Positions 9,586 to 20,500 of a stretch of 64,000 nucleotides of DNA are shown here, piece by piece; the first letter of the stretch is position 1, and each line of letters opens with the position of its first letter. Location of the stretch: positions 19,394,501 to 19,458,500 of the forward strand of contig NC_068971.1 of NCBI RefSeq assembly GCF_016808095.1, read 5' to 3'. The notes below the pieces were generated by a model. That model was not told where the DNA came from and searched no databases. It saw nothing but the letters and a program-made list of their open reading frames with translations. A program made the position numbers and the translations under genes. Source of the stretch: Vigna angularis. Its lineage: Eukaryota; Streptophyta; Magnoliopsida; Fabales; Fabaceae.

Positions 9586-10641
9586 ATGACATCTTCATCA
9601 GGAAAAAGATTGAAAACCATGGCAACCAAGAGAAAGGAAAAGGAACCAGAGCAACCCCATTCTGGCAGGTTCCTCTCTAGGAAACATGAGAAGCACTTTA
9701 GGGTGGTTCAGGACAGGAGACTTCTGATGGAGAGAAAGGTTGGAATGATACCTAACTTTGCTCCTCAATTTGGAGAGCAAGTGTTAGGGAATGATTGGGG
9801 AAAGCTAGCCACTTATCCTGCACCTGCCAACATAGCTGTGGTGAAGGAATTTTACACCAATGCAAAGAAGATTGGTGATTATCCAGCTGAGAATTATTTG
9901 GGCTATGTTAGAGGTCATGCTATCAGGTATGATCCTGATTCTATCAACAACTTCCTGGATACTGTGTGGGCTGGTGAGCAATGTCAGTTTGCTCTTTGCA
10001 TGGAGGAAGGTGCTGATTTTGAGGATGTGGAGAGAGTGTTGTGTATACCTGGAGGACACTTCCAAAGGAATAGATCTGGCTCAGTGGTTAACATTAGGAG
10101 GATAGATTTGAATCCTCTTGCAAAATATTGGATGGCATTTTCTCATGCCAACATTCAGCCATGTTCACATGTGTCAGATATTACTCTCAGCAGGGCACTA
10201 TTCATCTACTGTGCTATCAGAAATTTGAATGTTAATATTGGGCAGGTGATAGCTGATGAAATTAGTGTATGTGCTAACACCTCAAACAACAAAGCACCAC
10301 TAGGACATCCTTCTTTGATCACTCACCTTTGCAAGCTAGCTGGGGTGGACACTTCTGTTCCACCATTTGAGAGGCCAAGAAAAGCTATTGATGAGGCTTA
10401 TTATAGACAGTACTGTGGAGGTGAGGATGTAGCTCAGCCAGTTCCACCACACCGGGCTCGTAGAGAGAGAGGGTCAGCACAGAGCCAGACATCTGCTGAT
10501 ACACATGAAGCAGAACCATTCCAGATAAGGGACATGTATATGTCTCTTATAGGTGCTCAGTTGCAGTCCATTCACAGAGGGCAGGTAGCCACTGCTGAGA
10601 TGATAGTGGGGATGTATGATACACCTCCAGCACACAGGTAG
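9586..10641 (+). CDS. Second ORF of element 1: putative plant transposon protein, C-terminal stop
   Basis: The 351-residue frame from the ATG at 9586 (MTSSSGKRLKT..) follows a splice-acceptor-like GTAG|GA, as in element 2. The N-terminus is basic and Lys-rich. The body has VKEFYTNAKKIGDY, YVRGHAIRYD, ANIQPCSHVSDITL, and a PLGHPSLITHLCKLAGVD segment. This resembles the domain often labelled putative plant transposon protein in Athila-type elements (recognition from memory, not a search). A TAG at 10639-10641 ends it, but the same frame continues to a TGA at 10819-10821 through a very acidic tail (DDDEDEEEEED-like). Element 2 retains a similar acidic tail, so the TAG is probably a recent mutation. 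Function unknown; there are no transposase catalytic residues I can name. Confidence 0.7.
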   Translation: MTSSSGKRLKTMATKRKEKEPEQPHSGRFLSRKHEKHFRVVQDRRLLMERKVGMIPNFAPQFGEQVLGNDWGKLATYPAPANIAVVKEFYTNAKKIGDYPAENYLGYVRGHAIRYDPDSINNFLDTVWAGEQCQFALCMEEGADFEDVERVLCIPGGHFQRNRSGSVVNIRRIDLNPLAKYWMAFSHANIQPCSHVSDITLSRALFIYCAIRNLNVNIGQVIADEISVCANTSNNKAPLGHPSLITHLCKLAGVDTSVPPFERPRKAIDEAYYRQYCGGEDVAQPVPPHRARRERGSAQSQTSADTHEAEPFQIRDMYMSLIGAQLQSIHRGQVATAEMIVGMYDTPPAHR

Positions 10642-10832
10642 ACTATGGATGAATTCCACAATGTAGTAGCTTGGCCAGAAGAACCAGTACATGGAGGAGG
10701 AGCTGGAGCAGCTGAAGCTTCAGCTAGAGATATGGAAGAAGATGAAGCTGAGGAGGAGGATGCATTTGATGATGATGAAGATGAGGAGGAAGAGGAAGAT
10801 ACAGAGGACAGCTCAGACTGATGAGGAGCTGA

Positions 10833-10858
10833 GATAGCATTTACTGATGAATGCTATC
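10833..10858 (+). other. Stem-loop after the second ORF
   Basis: GATAGCATT-TACTGATG-AATGCTATC is a perfect 9-bp stem with the same 8-base loop as the hairpins at 8599-8675. It lies 12 bases after the ancestral stop codon (10819-10821). Element 2 has its counterpart at 56445-56464, also just after the stop. Confidence 0.7.
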
Positions 10859-12083
10859 ATATGATTATGCTTTTGTGGTTTAAGTTTTCTGAACTTATTT
10901 GTTTTTGTTTTTAGATTAGGTTTGATGTACTCTATTGAACACCTGGTTTGTTATGATGGTTTGCTATTAACTGTGATTGTGTGATAAGTACTGCTTGATG
11001 ATGCTTATTGATTGATTGATGTTGAGATAGATGTGCACATTAAAATGCTTATACAGGTGATTCACAAGCTTTGTGAACAAATGCATGATATTAGGATTGT
11101 GATTGTGAGATTAAGCAGGATGTGTATGTCAAATGTGAATGAGCTTATATGTGAGGTTTTGAGCTCCAGAGTTTTTGGTATGATTGAATGCTATTACTTT
11201 GAAAGCATGAATGATTTTGCCCAGGTTTTCTATGATTGAATCAATTGCTTGTTTTGCATCATGTGATCAAGGCCATTTGTTGGAACCCTTTTTATTGGCC
11301 AAATTCATAAAGTTAGCCTACTAAAAGAGAACACGTTGTGTTCTATCCTTTGAACCTTTAGCCTTGAACATACACTGAAAACCTTTGATTGAAAATCTTT
11401 ACCTTGAGTTAAGTAGAAGATCTTATATGGTATTGTTAAATGTTCAAGTTTGGGGTTGTTGGGAAAACATGAAAAGAAAAGCATTGAGCTAAGAGCTAAA
11501 AAGTAAGAATATGCAAAGAGAAAAGAAAAAGAAGTAAAGCTCAATGCAAATGCAAAGGTAAAAGAAAGTTGGGAATGAATAAGATGATTGTGTTGTTATG
11601 ATTTTCTTAACTCAAGGATTTTGTGATCCAGAAAAACCAATTTTCTTGTTAGCCCAGCCACATTATAAGCCATTGAAAAGTCCTTGAGATGATGCATGCT
11701 GGTGAATGTTTTTGATTGTGGTAAAATGAAAGGCAAAGTTGATTCATGTGACATTGTGATAGTAGAGTGAAGGAGTGAAACACTTTACCTCTTATACACT
11801 TGTGTGTTGAGTGAAACACTTTACCTAGTGAGGAAATATTCCATAAGCACATGAACATCCATGCTTAATTGATTGATCATTCATGAAAAATAGCATTTGT
11901 TGGAATTTAAATGATTTTGTGAACACTAAAGCATGTGCACATCTTGAATGAACTTTTGGTCATAAGTTTGAGTGAAGTTGTTATTTATCTTGAAAACAAA
12001 AGGATTTTTGAATGAGTGAACCATCATATGAATTGGTTGGAGATTGAGTTACATTTTGTTTGCTTGAGGACAAGCAAAGTTCT
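10859..12083 (+). other. Non-coding 3' internal region of element 1
   Basis: No open frame above 80 residues looks real. A similar region lies at 56465-57780 in element 2. Shared phrases include GATCAAGGCCAT, CCTTTGAACC, CCTTGAGTT and the closing GAGGACAAGCAAAGTTCTAA. A polypurine-like AAGTTTGGGGTTG copy occurs at about 11447-11459. Confidence 0.6.
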
Positions 12084-12096
12084 AAGTTTGGGATTG
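12084..12096 (+). other. Polypurine tract of element 1
   Basis: AAGTTTGGGATTG lies directly before the 3' LTR start TGATAACAG at 12097. Element 2 has AAGTTTGGGGTTG at the same place (57781-57793). It would prime plus-strand synthesis. Confidence 0.7.
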
Positions 12097-13380
12097 TGAT
12101 AACAGTTGAAAAACTGTTATTTTCATGCTTAAAATTGATACTAAAAGCAACCTTTAGACTTAGAAACTAGCTTGAAATCATACTTTTATCCATATTTTCA
12201 TAAATAAGAGAGTTGGACAGGTTTATGCTTGATTTCAGTGTTTTTGTGCAGATTTTAAGGTGAATTTAGTGAAAGAAGTGAAGAATGAGAGAGAGGGAAT
12301 CAGAAAAGGAATCAAAGAGTGCAAAAAGAGAAGCCGCAACTGCCGCTCAGCGGCAGTTTACCGCTGAGCGGCACTCAGAAGCTCACGGGAGGACCGTTGA
12401 GGGGCAAAATGGCCGCTGAGGGGAAGAACCGAGCTGACGCACTTACCGCTGAGCGGCACTTTAATGGGCTTGGACCTAAAATTTTGTAATTTACGAATGA
12501 TATATAAGCCTTAGGGTTTCCTAGGGTTAGGCATCTTTGGCAGAAACGAGGCAAACACTCTCTCTTCCACCCCTTTGAAGGAGGATCTTGGATGCTCAGG
12601 CTACCTCTTCACCTTTTTAGGGTTTATTCTTTCATACTTTCATTGTAATTCATCTAGGTTCACCATGAATATGGTGAACTAAACTCTGTATGTTTGTTGG
12701 GGAATCAATGTAATCTTGTGAAGCTCTCATATATGGAATCTGTTTTTACATCTTTTAATTAAGATTTATGCTTTCTTTCATCATTAGTTAGGGTTTTTCC
12801 TCTTTGCTTAATGCTTGCAATTTTTAACTCATTCGATGCATGATTATTGGTTTTGTCGATACGGGAACGTACGGGGAAGTCTAGATCCGGGGAATTTCTC
12901 CCAATATGATATTGGTTGTCTTAAGCTCCTGCACTTATGAACTGATCATTAGGAATGCTAGGAATTGTATGAACTCGTGATTAGGGAGAAGCCTTCTAGA
13001 AAGGTACTTTAGAGAGTGGCATTAACAATGATGATTTGAATGTTGAATTCCTAAAATATATGAGAGTGGATAAGATGAAATTGACCCCCAACAACATATT
13101 CATTAATATATTCCATTGAAAGTGTGTGTCTTTTGTTTTAGCCATTGATCAAAACTTCATGCATACATGTTTATTTTCTGTCTTGCATATTAAACTCCAA
13201 ATATTTCGTCTTTAAGTCTTAGCTAATCAAGAAATCACATAACTAAACTAGGCCGTGAGTCCTTTGGGAAGAACGATACTTGGTCTTACCAAGTTTATTA
13301 CTTGAACGATTCGGTCATACTTGCCGATTGAAAAACAAGTTTGTGACATCATATTTTGGTGCTCATAAATTTGTCCATCA
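12097..13380 (+). repeat. 3' LTR of element 1
   Basis: This 1284-bp copy of the 5' LTR ends TTTGTCCATCA. All observed differences from the 5' LTR are within the first 370 bases. The palindrome cluster is at about 12340-12460. Confidence 0.95.
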
Positions 13381-14929
13381 GCTCCATACAAGTTCCTCCT
13401 AGGTCAAATGTGAATCTGCAATAAGCATCAAACATATCTATAATTAGTTTTATTTGACCCAATAAGATATATGAAAAGGTATGTTTAGAAGAAGGCTTCC
13501 TAATATTGAAATGTTAAATTTTTACAAATCTAAGAAGCCTTTCTTCATTTGAAAATATATTTTTGTCTTGAGTTAGTGGTAACCATAGAGATAACCATAA
13601 CTCAAGTTGTGAATTGCCACATGTTGAAAATTGAAATGTTTGAAAAGATGGAATGTCAAATTCTTTAAGAAAAATGTTAAATTTAGAACTTTCAATGATA
13701 AATGGAGAAAAGTGAAAGGATAGAAAACCTCCCCTTAAGAGTGTAGGAGATGTTGCCCTGAATTGATCGTTTTTCTTTTCTTTCATTTCTTTCCTTTCAT
13801 TTTCTTCCTTTTCTTTTCTCTCTTTCTCTCTTCTTTTCTCTTCTTCTCTTTTCTCTCTTTCTTCCTCTTCTCTTCTCTCTCTCTTTCTTCCTCTTCTACC
13901 TTCTACGCATCTCCCCACCCCCCTCACTTTCTTTGTCAAGTTGCTTTTCTTATTACTTTACCTTTAAATAAAGAGAAACATTTACTTTTTAGATAAAGTC
14001 TAAACTTTAGTTTCATTTCAATTGTTATTTAAATTTTAATATTTTTTAAACAAACATTTTAAACTTTAATTTTATTATCATTAAGTCACCAACAAATAAC
14101 CAAAATTCAAATGTTTTTAAATATTTAATTAGTAATTTAATTTTAATTTTTGATGAAAATTTTAAGTAGATTTTTTTTCAATTAAGTTTCAATTTTTAAA
14201 AAAATTAATCTAATTAAGTCATTTTCTTTAGTATTGTTCCAACTATGTTAAAAATGTAAAATTCTAAAAAATGACATTCTAAAAGTGATAGTTATTTAAA
14301 AAATAGTGAGACTTGATTATTTTAATATTAAAGATTTTAATATAAAATAGTTTTGTTGTAAATGAGTTTCATTATTTTAAAACACATTATCTCTTTAAAA
14401 ACCATTTTTCAGAGTTTTCTGATTTCTCTTTAAGAGTTCTTTCTTTTTGTTCGTCGGATTGAAAAACCGAGATAGTAGGATTAATTCTTGTGGCGAGCTC
14501 TTCAATTTGGACCAGTCAATTTCTCTTATTTTCTTTGTCTTTTTTGTTATTTGTTGCATGTGAGACTTCTTTCACTTGCATACATCTTTTTAGTCATCTA
14601 TGAGTCTCTGTTAATCAATGATCATAATAGTATGTCCTGATTGTTCTTGTGATGTTTCTGTGTGTAGATAGAGCATCCTACAAGTTGGGAGGAGTTTTGT
14701 TGGTAAGAGTCTTATGAGTAGTTAGTCAGGTAAGGGAAACTAATTGCATTGTTTTTAAGTTATAGTTATATTGAAATTTGTAATTGCATGATTGAGTTGT
14801 ATGATGAAATTTGATATGTTGAATTAGGTCTATTTTGGATGTTTGTCATGATAAATGTGTTGATTTCTTTTGTATTGATTGAGGAACTAAAAATCTGACC
14901 AATTGAGTCAATTAATATGTGTCATAACA
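13381..14929. other. Gene-less flank with a CT-rich simple repeat
   Basis: 13760-13905 is a (TTTCTCTC)n-like pyrimidine tract that creates artificial charged frames on the other strand. 13990-14400 is AT-rich. 14400-14880 resembles LTR-type sequence also seen near 40470-40640, with the phrase AAGGGAAACTA. Nothing codes. Confidence 0.5.
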
Positions 14930-15262
14930 TTAAACAAGCAAACATGTGAACATGTGGACACCCAAACACAAGGCGACACACGAACATCCGAACACATAAA
15001 AAGAAGGACACACAAACCCACGTACACAAGAACATACAAACACATGAACATGCAAACAAATAAACACATGCACACACAAATAGTTAGACACATTAACGCA
15101 CAGGCATCCAGACACACCAACATGAGGACACATATACACATGGATGCACGAACACGCAGATCATGCAGACATATAAATACCTAGACACGCAGATATACTA
15201 ACAATTGGACAAGGACACACATACATTTGAACACACATACACATGAACAAGCAAACAAATGG
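14930..15262 (+). repeat. Degenerate ACA-rich minisatellite
   Basis: It consists of irregular units of about 10-12 bases built on AACACATGNACA and ACACACAAACA. The units drift in length, so the open frames seen on both strands (Thr/His/Lys-rich on one, Cys/Val/Met-rich on the other) are by-products. Confidence 0.7.
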
Positions 15263-15544
15263 ACACATGACACTACGAAAAAAAATATTTAGTGGAAATT
15301 ATTTTGTGAAGATTATAAAAGACCCCTACAAACTAACATGGTTTAAGATGATTTTAATCAATTATCTAAAAGCTAACCATAATAGAAGTTTTAATTATTT
15401 TTTTAAGAGGTTTATATCTATATAAATTATAATCTATTTTTCCTTTTTACTTTTCTATTTGACTTAATTTTTTTTAGTTCCCTCTAAGATTTTAATCTTA
15501 CTCAAACTTACCCTAAATCAAAACTCGAAGCACTAGTTCATTAC

Positions 15545-15640
15545 CAAGGTTCCGCCATGACCTCTTCTGCCTTCCACATCGAGTGCATTGACACTTGGCT
15601 ACAGTCCAACCTCTCATGTATGCTCTACCACTCTCTTGTT
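15545..15640 (+). pseudogene. RING-H2 (ATL-type) finger fragment
   Basis: From 15566 the frame reads SAFHIECIDTWLQSNLSC, nearly the textbook second half of an ATL-type RING-H2 finger (FHxxCIDTWLxSNxSCPxC). The next residues are MLYH instead of PLCR, so the last zinc ligand is Tyr (TAC from TGC). No first half of the finger is visible upstream in frame. It is a short relic of a ubiquitin-ligase gene and cannot bind zinc normally. Confidence 0.7.
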
Positions 15641-16009
15641 GTAGACGTTAGGAGCTAGCTCCTAGACCAGATGGATACGTTTTCCACTTCTATCTCATCG
15701 CGAATGACATCATTTCAAAGTTATAGAAGGTTCTTTAGTTGTGGCAGGGGTATTTGGTCAAGCGGCGTCATTCTAATGGTGGCTACGAAATATGACTTAG
15801 AAGGGAATCAAATTGGCGAAGAAATCAACAAAATGTTTCGTTGGCTTTCACAAGTATGATTGGTAAATAAGATGAACAATTATTTCCCTTCCATTTTAAT
15901 ATTCCCCCTTCCATTGCATTTATTTCTCTTCATGTAGATAACATGATATGGACATAACAACTCACCAACATTTTTGGACTTCCCTTTTTGCAGTGCACAA
16001 CAAGGTTGG

Positions 16010-17380
16010 TGTTGAAAAATTTATGAACACCGAAAAACGGCGCCAAAAACTTGTTTTACCCTCGGCAAGTGTGACCGAATCGTAGCAAGTAATAATCTTG
16101 GTAAGACCAAGTATCGTTTCCCAAGAGACTCAAGGCCTAGACACTTATGTGATTAATTAATTAATTAAGACTTGAGAACAAAGTGTTTTAAGTTTCAAAT
16201 GCAAAAGACTGAAAAATAAATATGTATGCATATGATGATCAATGGCAAGGAGAAACAAAAGTGTGAATTGAATTATATGGATGAATATGTTGTTGGGGTT
16301 TATCAAGTTCATCTTTTCCACTCTCTTGTATTTAGGAATTCATCATTCTTTTCATTAATGTTAATGCCACTTTCTAAATTACTTTAAACCCGATCTCTCG
16401 GCGAAGAAAGCCTAATCATAACTACTAGTTTACAATCTCTTGTCTCCCTAGCAATCAATCATGCATTATAGTGAACAAAAGCTTAAAGGCAACCAACTAT
16501 CATACTCCTATCTCTAGGTTGGTAATATACTGTTAGGAGAAATTCCCCAGATCTAGAATTCCCCGTACGTCTCCGTATCGACAAAATCAATGATCATGAC
16601 ATCGAATGAGTTAAACTATGCATGCTTTGAGCAAAGAAGAAAAACCCTAACTATTAATGAAAGAAAGCATGTATCATATATATGATCTTGAAGAACAAAT
16701 TCCATACAAGAGAGTTTCTAAAGATTTACATTGATTCCCCAACAACAATAAAAGCTTAGTTCACCATATTCACGGTGAAACTAGATGAAATACAATGGAA
16801 GAATGAAAGATAAAACCCGAGAAAGCTGAGAAAGGAGACTGAGCATCCAAAATCCTCCTCCAAGGGGTGAAAAAAGAGTGATTGTGCTTTGTCCTAGCCA
16901 AAGATACAAATCCTAAAACGTCTTAGAGCTTATATACTATTCTAAAAAATACAAAAAATCAAGCCCAAGCCCAAAATAATACCGCTCAGGGGGAAAACGC
17001 CCCTCAGCGGTACTAGTGCACAACGGTTCTTCCCCTCAGCTGCATTGCTGCCCCTCAACGATTCTAACGTCTTTTGATAAGTGGCACTCAGGGGGAAAAT
17101 GCCCCTTAGCGGTGGGAAAATGCCCCTGAGCGATACTTGCGGCTTCTCCTTTTATGCATTGTTTGTGCCCTTTTTTGATTCCTTCTCTTTCCCTTTTTAC
17201 TTCTTTCATCAATTTCATCTAAAAACCTGCAAAAACAAGATAATCAAGCATAAAACCTGTCCAACTCTATTATTTCCAAGAATTCAACAAAATCATGAGT
17301 TCAAGCTAATTTCTAAGGCATAAAGGTTGTAATTGAAGTCAATTTTAGGTATAAAAATAACAGTTTTTCAACTGTTATCA
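16010..17380 (-). mobile_element. Solo LTR, family A, extended-U5 form
   Basis: On the minus strand it begins TGATAACAG at 17380 and ends TTTTTCAACA at 16010. GTTGG flanks both sides (16005-16009, 17381-17385), a perfect target duplication. Its palindrome cluster is at about 16980-17140. Near its end (minus strand) it contains AAGTTTTTGGCGCCGTTTTT, i.e. the first ten bases of the primer binding site placed inside the LTR. Confidence 0.9.
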
Positions 17381-17549
17381 GTTGGCTTATGCAATTTTGT
17401 CTTTGCCATTTCCTTCTAGATTTGTAATTCTTTCTTGTGAAGGTGAAACACTAAACAAAGACAGTCTTCCTAAAAAAAAAACCTTCACAAATTTCTACTT
17501 GTTGGTTTTGTCAATTCTAATGCATGCACTATATTTAAACAGGTAGATA

Positions 17550-20500
17550 TCCCTCTCTTGTAGTTGATTATTTAATGGTCATTTATAATAGTGATTCGAG
17601 GGGAATTGATGATTTTCTTTGGATAAAAAATTTTAAACTTTGCTTTGTGGATTAATTGGCTTACCTCTTTCAAATGGAGTTTTTTCTCAATCTCCTATGC
17701 ACACTAAGAGCCTAGCAGTTTGATGCGGGCTATTGCGGCCCATCAAATTTGATGTGTATTAAAGAATGCAGTACAGTGCTAGGAAGTGACTCCTAGATCG
17801 TCTCTCAAGGACCAAATGTGGTTTGAGTCTTAGGTCAAACACGTAGTGGGGGATTTGAAAGTGTTTTTGTGATTACAAGCAGACTAAATTAAAACTAGAA
17901 ATTAAATACAACTAAACATAATTCAAAACATTAAAATAAATGAACAAAGCAGGAAGACTGAACGGTCCTACAAATGACTGAACGGTTCTATATTAACACC
18001 AAACGGTCTTTAAAGCAATTGCGAAAATTGGAAATACAAGAAGTTAAAAAAACCGAACAAAATAGACAGCAACATAGTGAATAGAAACAATGAACCAAAT
18101 TGTTGTCCGAGTGTAATTAAGTATGCTCGCATCCTTGCTGAGGAAAAGGAACACGGAACAAGCTGGTCAATAAAATACCGTTTATCGAAAGTAGCTTCAT
18201 AAACGTAGATTTGCAATCATTTTTTTAAAACACCGTGCAGGTAATTGAATGCAACTAGTAAGCTACTAAATGAAAGGAACTTGAACCAATTGAAATGGAA
18301 TAAAGCTTGGAAGAAAAAGAAAATACATTTAACTGAAGTAACGCGTAAACAAATTGAAGCACAGTGGAAATGGAATAAAAATAAAGTAAACAAGGCTTGA
18401 GCTAAACATTTAATGTAACCGCTTTAATGAAAATGTACGAATCTCCTTTAAATTTGAGTCACGGTGCTCTTCACTCCAACACCTTCTTGAATCAACGTGC
18501 TACTCTTTATTCTTGACGTGACTGCCACTCAATCACGGTGCGCTTCATCTAAAGAAAGAAAAGCTCATCTTCTTCTCGGTGCGGCTGCTGCTCCCATTCT
18601 CCTCTACCGTGCACTTGCTTCATCCATTTAAACATGAAAAAATGTTCCCTCCGTGGCGGCTGGAACCCTTACTTTCCTCTCCTCCAAAACGTTTCAATCC
18701 GAATGGGAGAGTCCCCTCCGTAACCCCCTATGCGGACCCAAAACTGCCGCTCCAAAAGAACGTGTGTGCTTATTCTTCTTTGGACACCACCCCTTCTCAG
18801 GACGCGTGCGTGATTCTTCCTCACTCCCGGTTGCTCCTGGACTCCAAAGTAGAGTCCTGACTCTCTCTTTTCTCCCTCTGGATCAAGGTGTTGCACGTTG
18901 CTTCCCATCCAAACTCTGGACCGCTTCTCCTTTTTGCCACCTAAGAAAGCTGCCGTCACACCCTTGCTTGCTGGACTTCTTCTTCGCGTTCTGGACACAA
19001 GCTTCTCTTCTCGTGCTGTCCAACGTGTTGACACTTCCCATTACGTTGCTTGTCTTTGCTGCTGCCAAGCTGGACCGAATGGATCTTCCAATTGAAACGT
19101 GGACGTGCTGGACTTGCTTCCGCGTGAATCCAAGCTGCTGTCCGTGTATCCAAATGGGGCCGAAGTTTGCTGGATGTCACCCTTGCTGCCAACGCTGCTG
19201 TGTGCTGAATGCTGGACCGAAAGTGTGCTCCTTACTCCAAGCTGGACGCTGGAAGCGTGAAGGCTGTCTCTCCATGCTGGGCTCGCTTCTCTCTTCTTTT
19301 GCTAAATGAAGCCACCTCCATTTACGTGCTGTGCTGGACCGCTACCCGCTTCGGCTTCTATTTCTCCAATCTCCGTGACACCACCATTTTCTTTGTGGGC
19401 CGTCCGTGTGCACCTCTTTCTTGAATGAATCAGAGTTCCCAATGACATGTGCAGTATTTATTTTTTTTTTCTTTTCACAACCCTTCACGTGCTACTCCAA
19501 ACATGGGTCTCTCTTCTTTCCAAGCACACACCTCTCATTTAACATATCCCAAATATTATCCAACAATTTTCCTACAATTAATAATGTAATTAATAATATA
19601 AATAATTAATCTCAGATAAATCAAATTAATTAAAATAAAAATTTCTGATCAAATTCAGCATAATTAACATAAATGGGAAAATACTGAACATTCAAGCATA
19701 ATTCCCTGATTAAATCTAGCACAATAAGCTAAGTGAAATCAAAAAAATATTGACTCATCACAGTTCTCAATAAACAGATGGATAGGATAAATGAGTGTTA
19801 GTAACTATCATAATTGCATCAGATATTTGATATGGTGATTTTGTTTTCAATGGAAGATGATTCAAAGAATATGGTTAAAAGTGCTAAGGAAAACATACGT
19901 CTTAAAATTGGCAATTATGAAATGGATAATTGTCCATATGTAAGCATATAAGCCCTTAATCCTCATGTCCCTGTGCATTTATGAAAATTGATACATAGCT
20001 ATGTTTTATTTTGGTCGTGAATTTGATTACTTACATAATCATTTAGTGGTAAAAAAAAACTAGAGGATTTGATAGAGGTTGTCTTAAACGGTGAAGATAA
20101 AGGACTTGACAATAAGAGTATCTTTGATCCTAAAAAACACATTGATGAATATTTGCCTGTTAGAGTAAAGGAGTAGAGAGTGAGCAATCTTTTACAATCA
20201 ATCCTTGTTGGAGCATCAGTCTTTGGCATGCATAAAGAAGATACCGATTTCAGTTTTGTGGGGATATTTTGCTTACATGGCCATTGATAATCTTTAGGAA
20301 ATCAATTATGGGAAATGATACTCCTTTTTGTAACATCTAGTAGGTGGTACAAGTAAGTAGAAGATATTGTTCTTTCAACAATTCTATTAAAGCATGAAAC
20401 TTCCATTGTCAATATTTACTATTTCTTACACCAACCTTTATATAATCTTCTTCACAGGTTGTTGGATGGGTATCATTCTTCCTTTGTTGAGTCAGTACCT

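Larger units (their letters stand above)
4451..13380 (+). mobile_element. Element 1: Athila-like LTR retrotransposon lacking pol (family A)
   Basis: The element is 8930 bp with two 1284-bp LTRs, a primer binding site for tRNA-Asp, a Gag-protease gene, a second ORF and a polypurine tract. No reverse transcriptase, RNase H or integrase frame exists between 8461 and 12096, so it must borrow these from another element. The 5-bp flanks are GCTCT (4446-4450) and GCTCC (13381-13385), one mismatch. By eye the LTRs differ at 8 of 1284 positions, which implies a recent insertion. It sits inside an older minus-strand LTR element. The lineage is inferred from the primer site and the Gag and protease style. 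Confidence 0.9.

Noticed and set aside
8461..12096. Possible hidden reverse transcriptase or integrase in element 1
   Set aside because: No frame with catalytic motifs such as YVDD-like or the integrase zinc/DDE pattern is visible in the internal region on either strand.
13514..13939. 141-residue Arg/Glu/Lys-rich frame on the minus strand
   Set aside because: Produced by a TTTCTCTC simple repeat.
14908..15184. Cys/Val-rich and His/Thr-rich frames on opposite strands
   Set aside because: Both come from the ACA minisatellite.
14930..15262. CRISPR-like regular repeats
   Set aside because: Units are short, degenerate and without unique spacers, and the genome is a plant nucleus.
15271..15295. 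CACTACGAAAAAA, resembling the end of a CACTA transposon
   Set aside because: No matching inverted end or 3-bp target duplication was found within the region; the word alone is too short.
18653..19309. 218-residue frame with overlapping frames on both strands
   Set aside because: It lies in the GC-rich repetitive part of the solo LTR 17721-19760; repeated GTGCTGGAC words explain the open frames.
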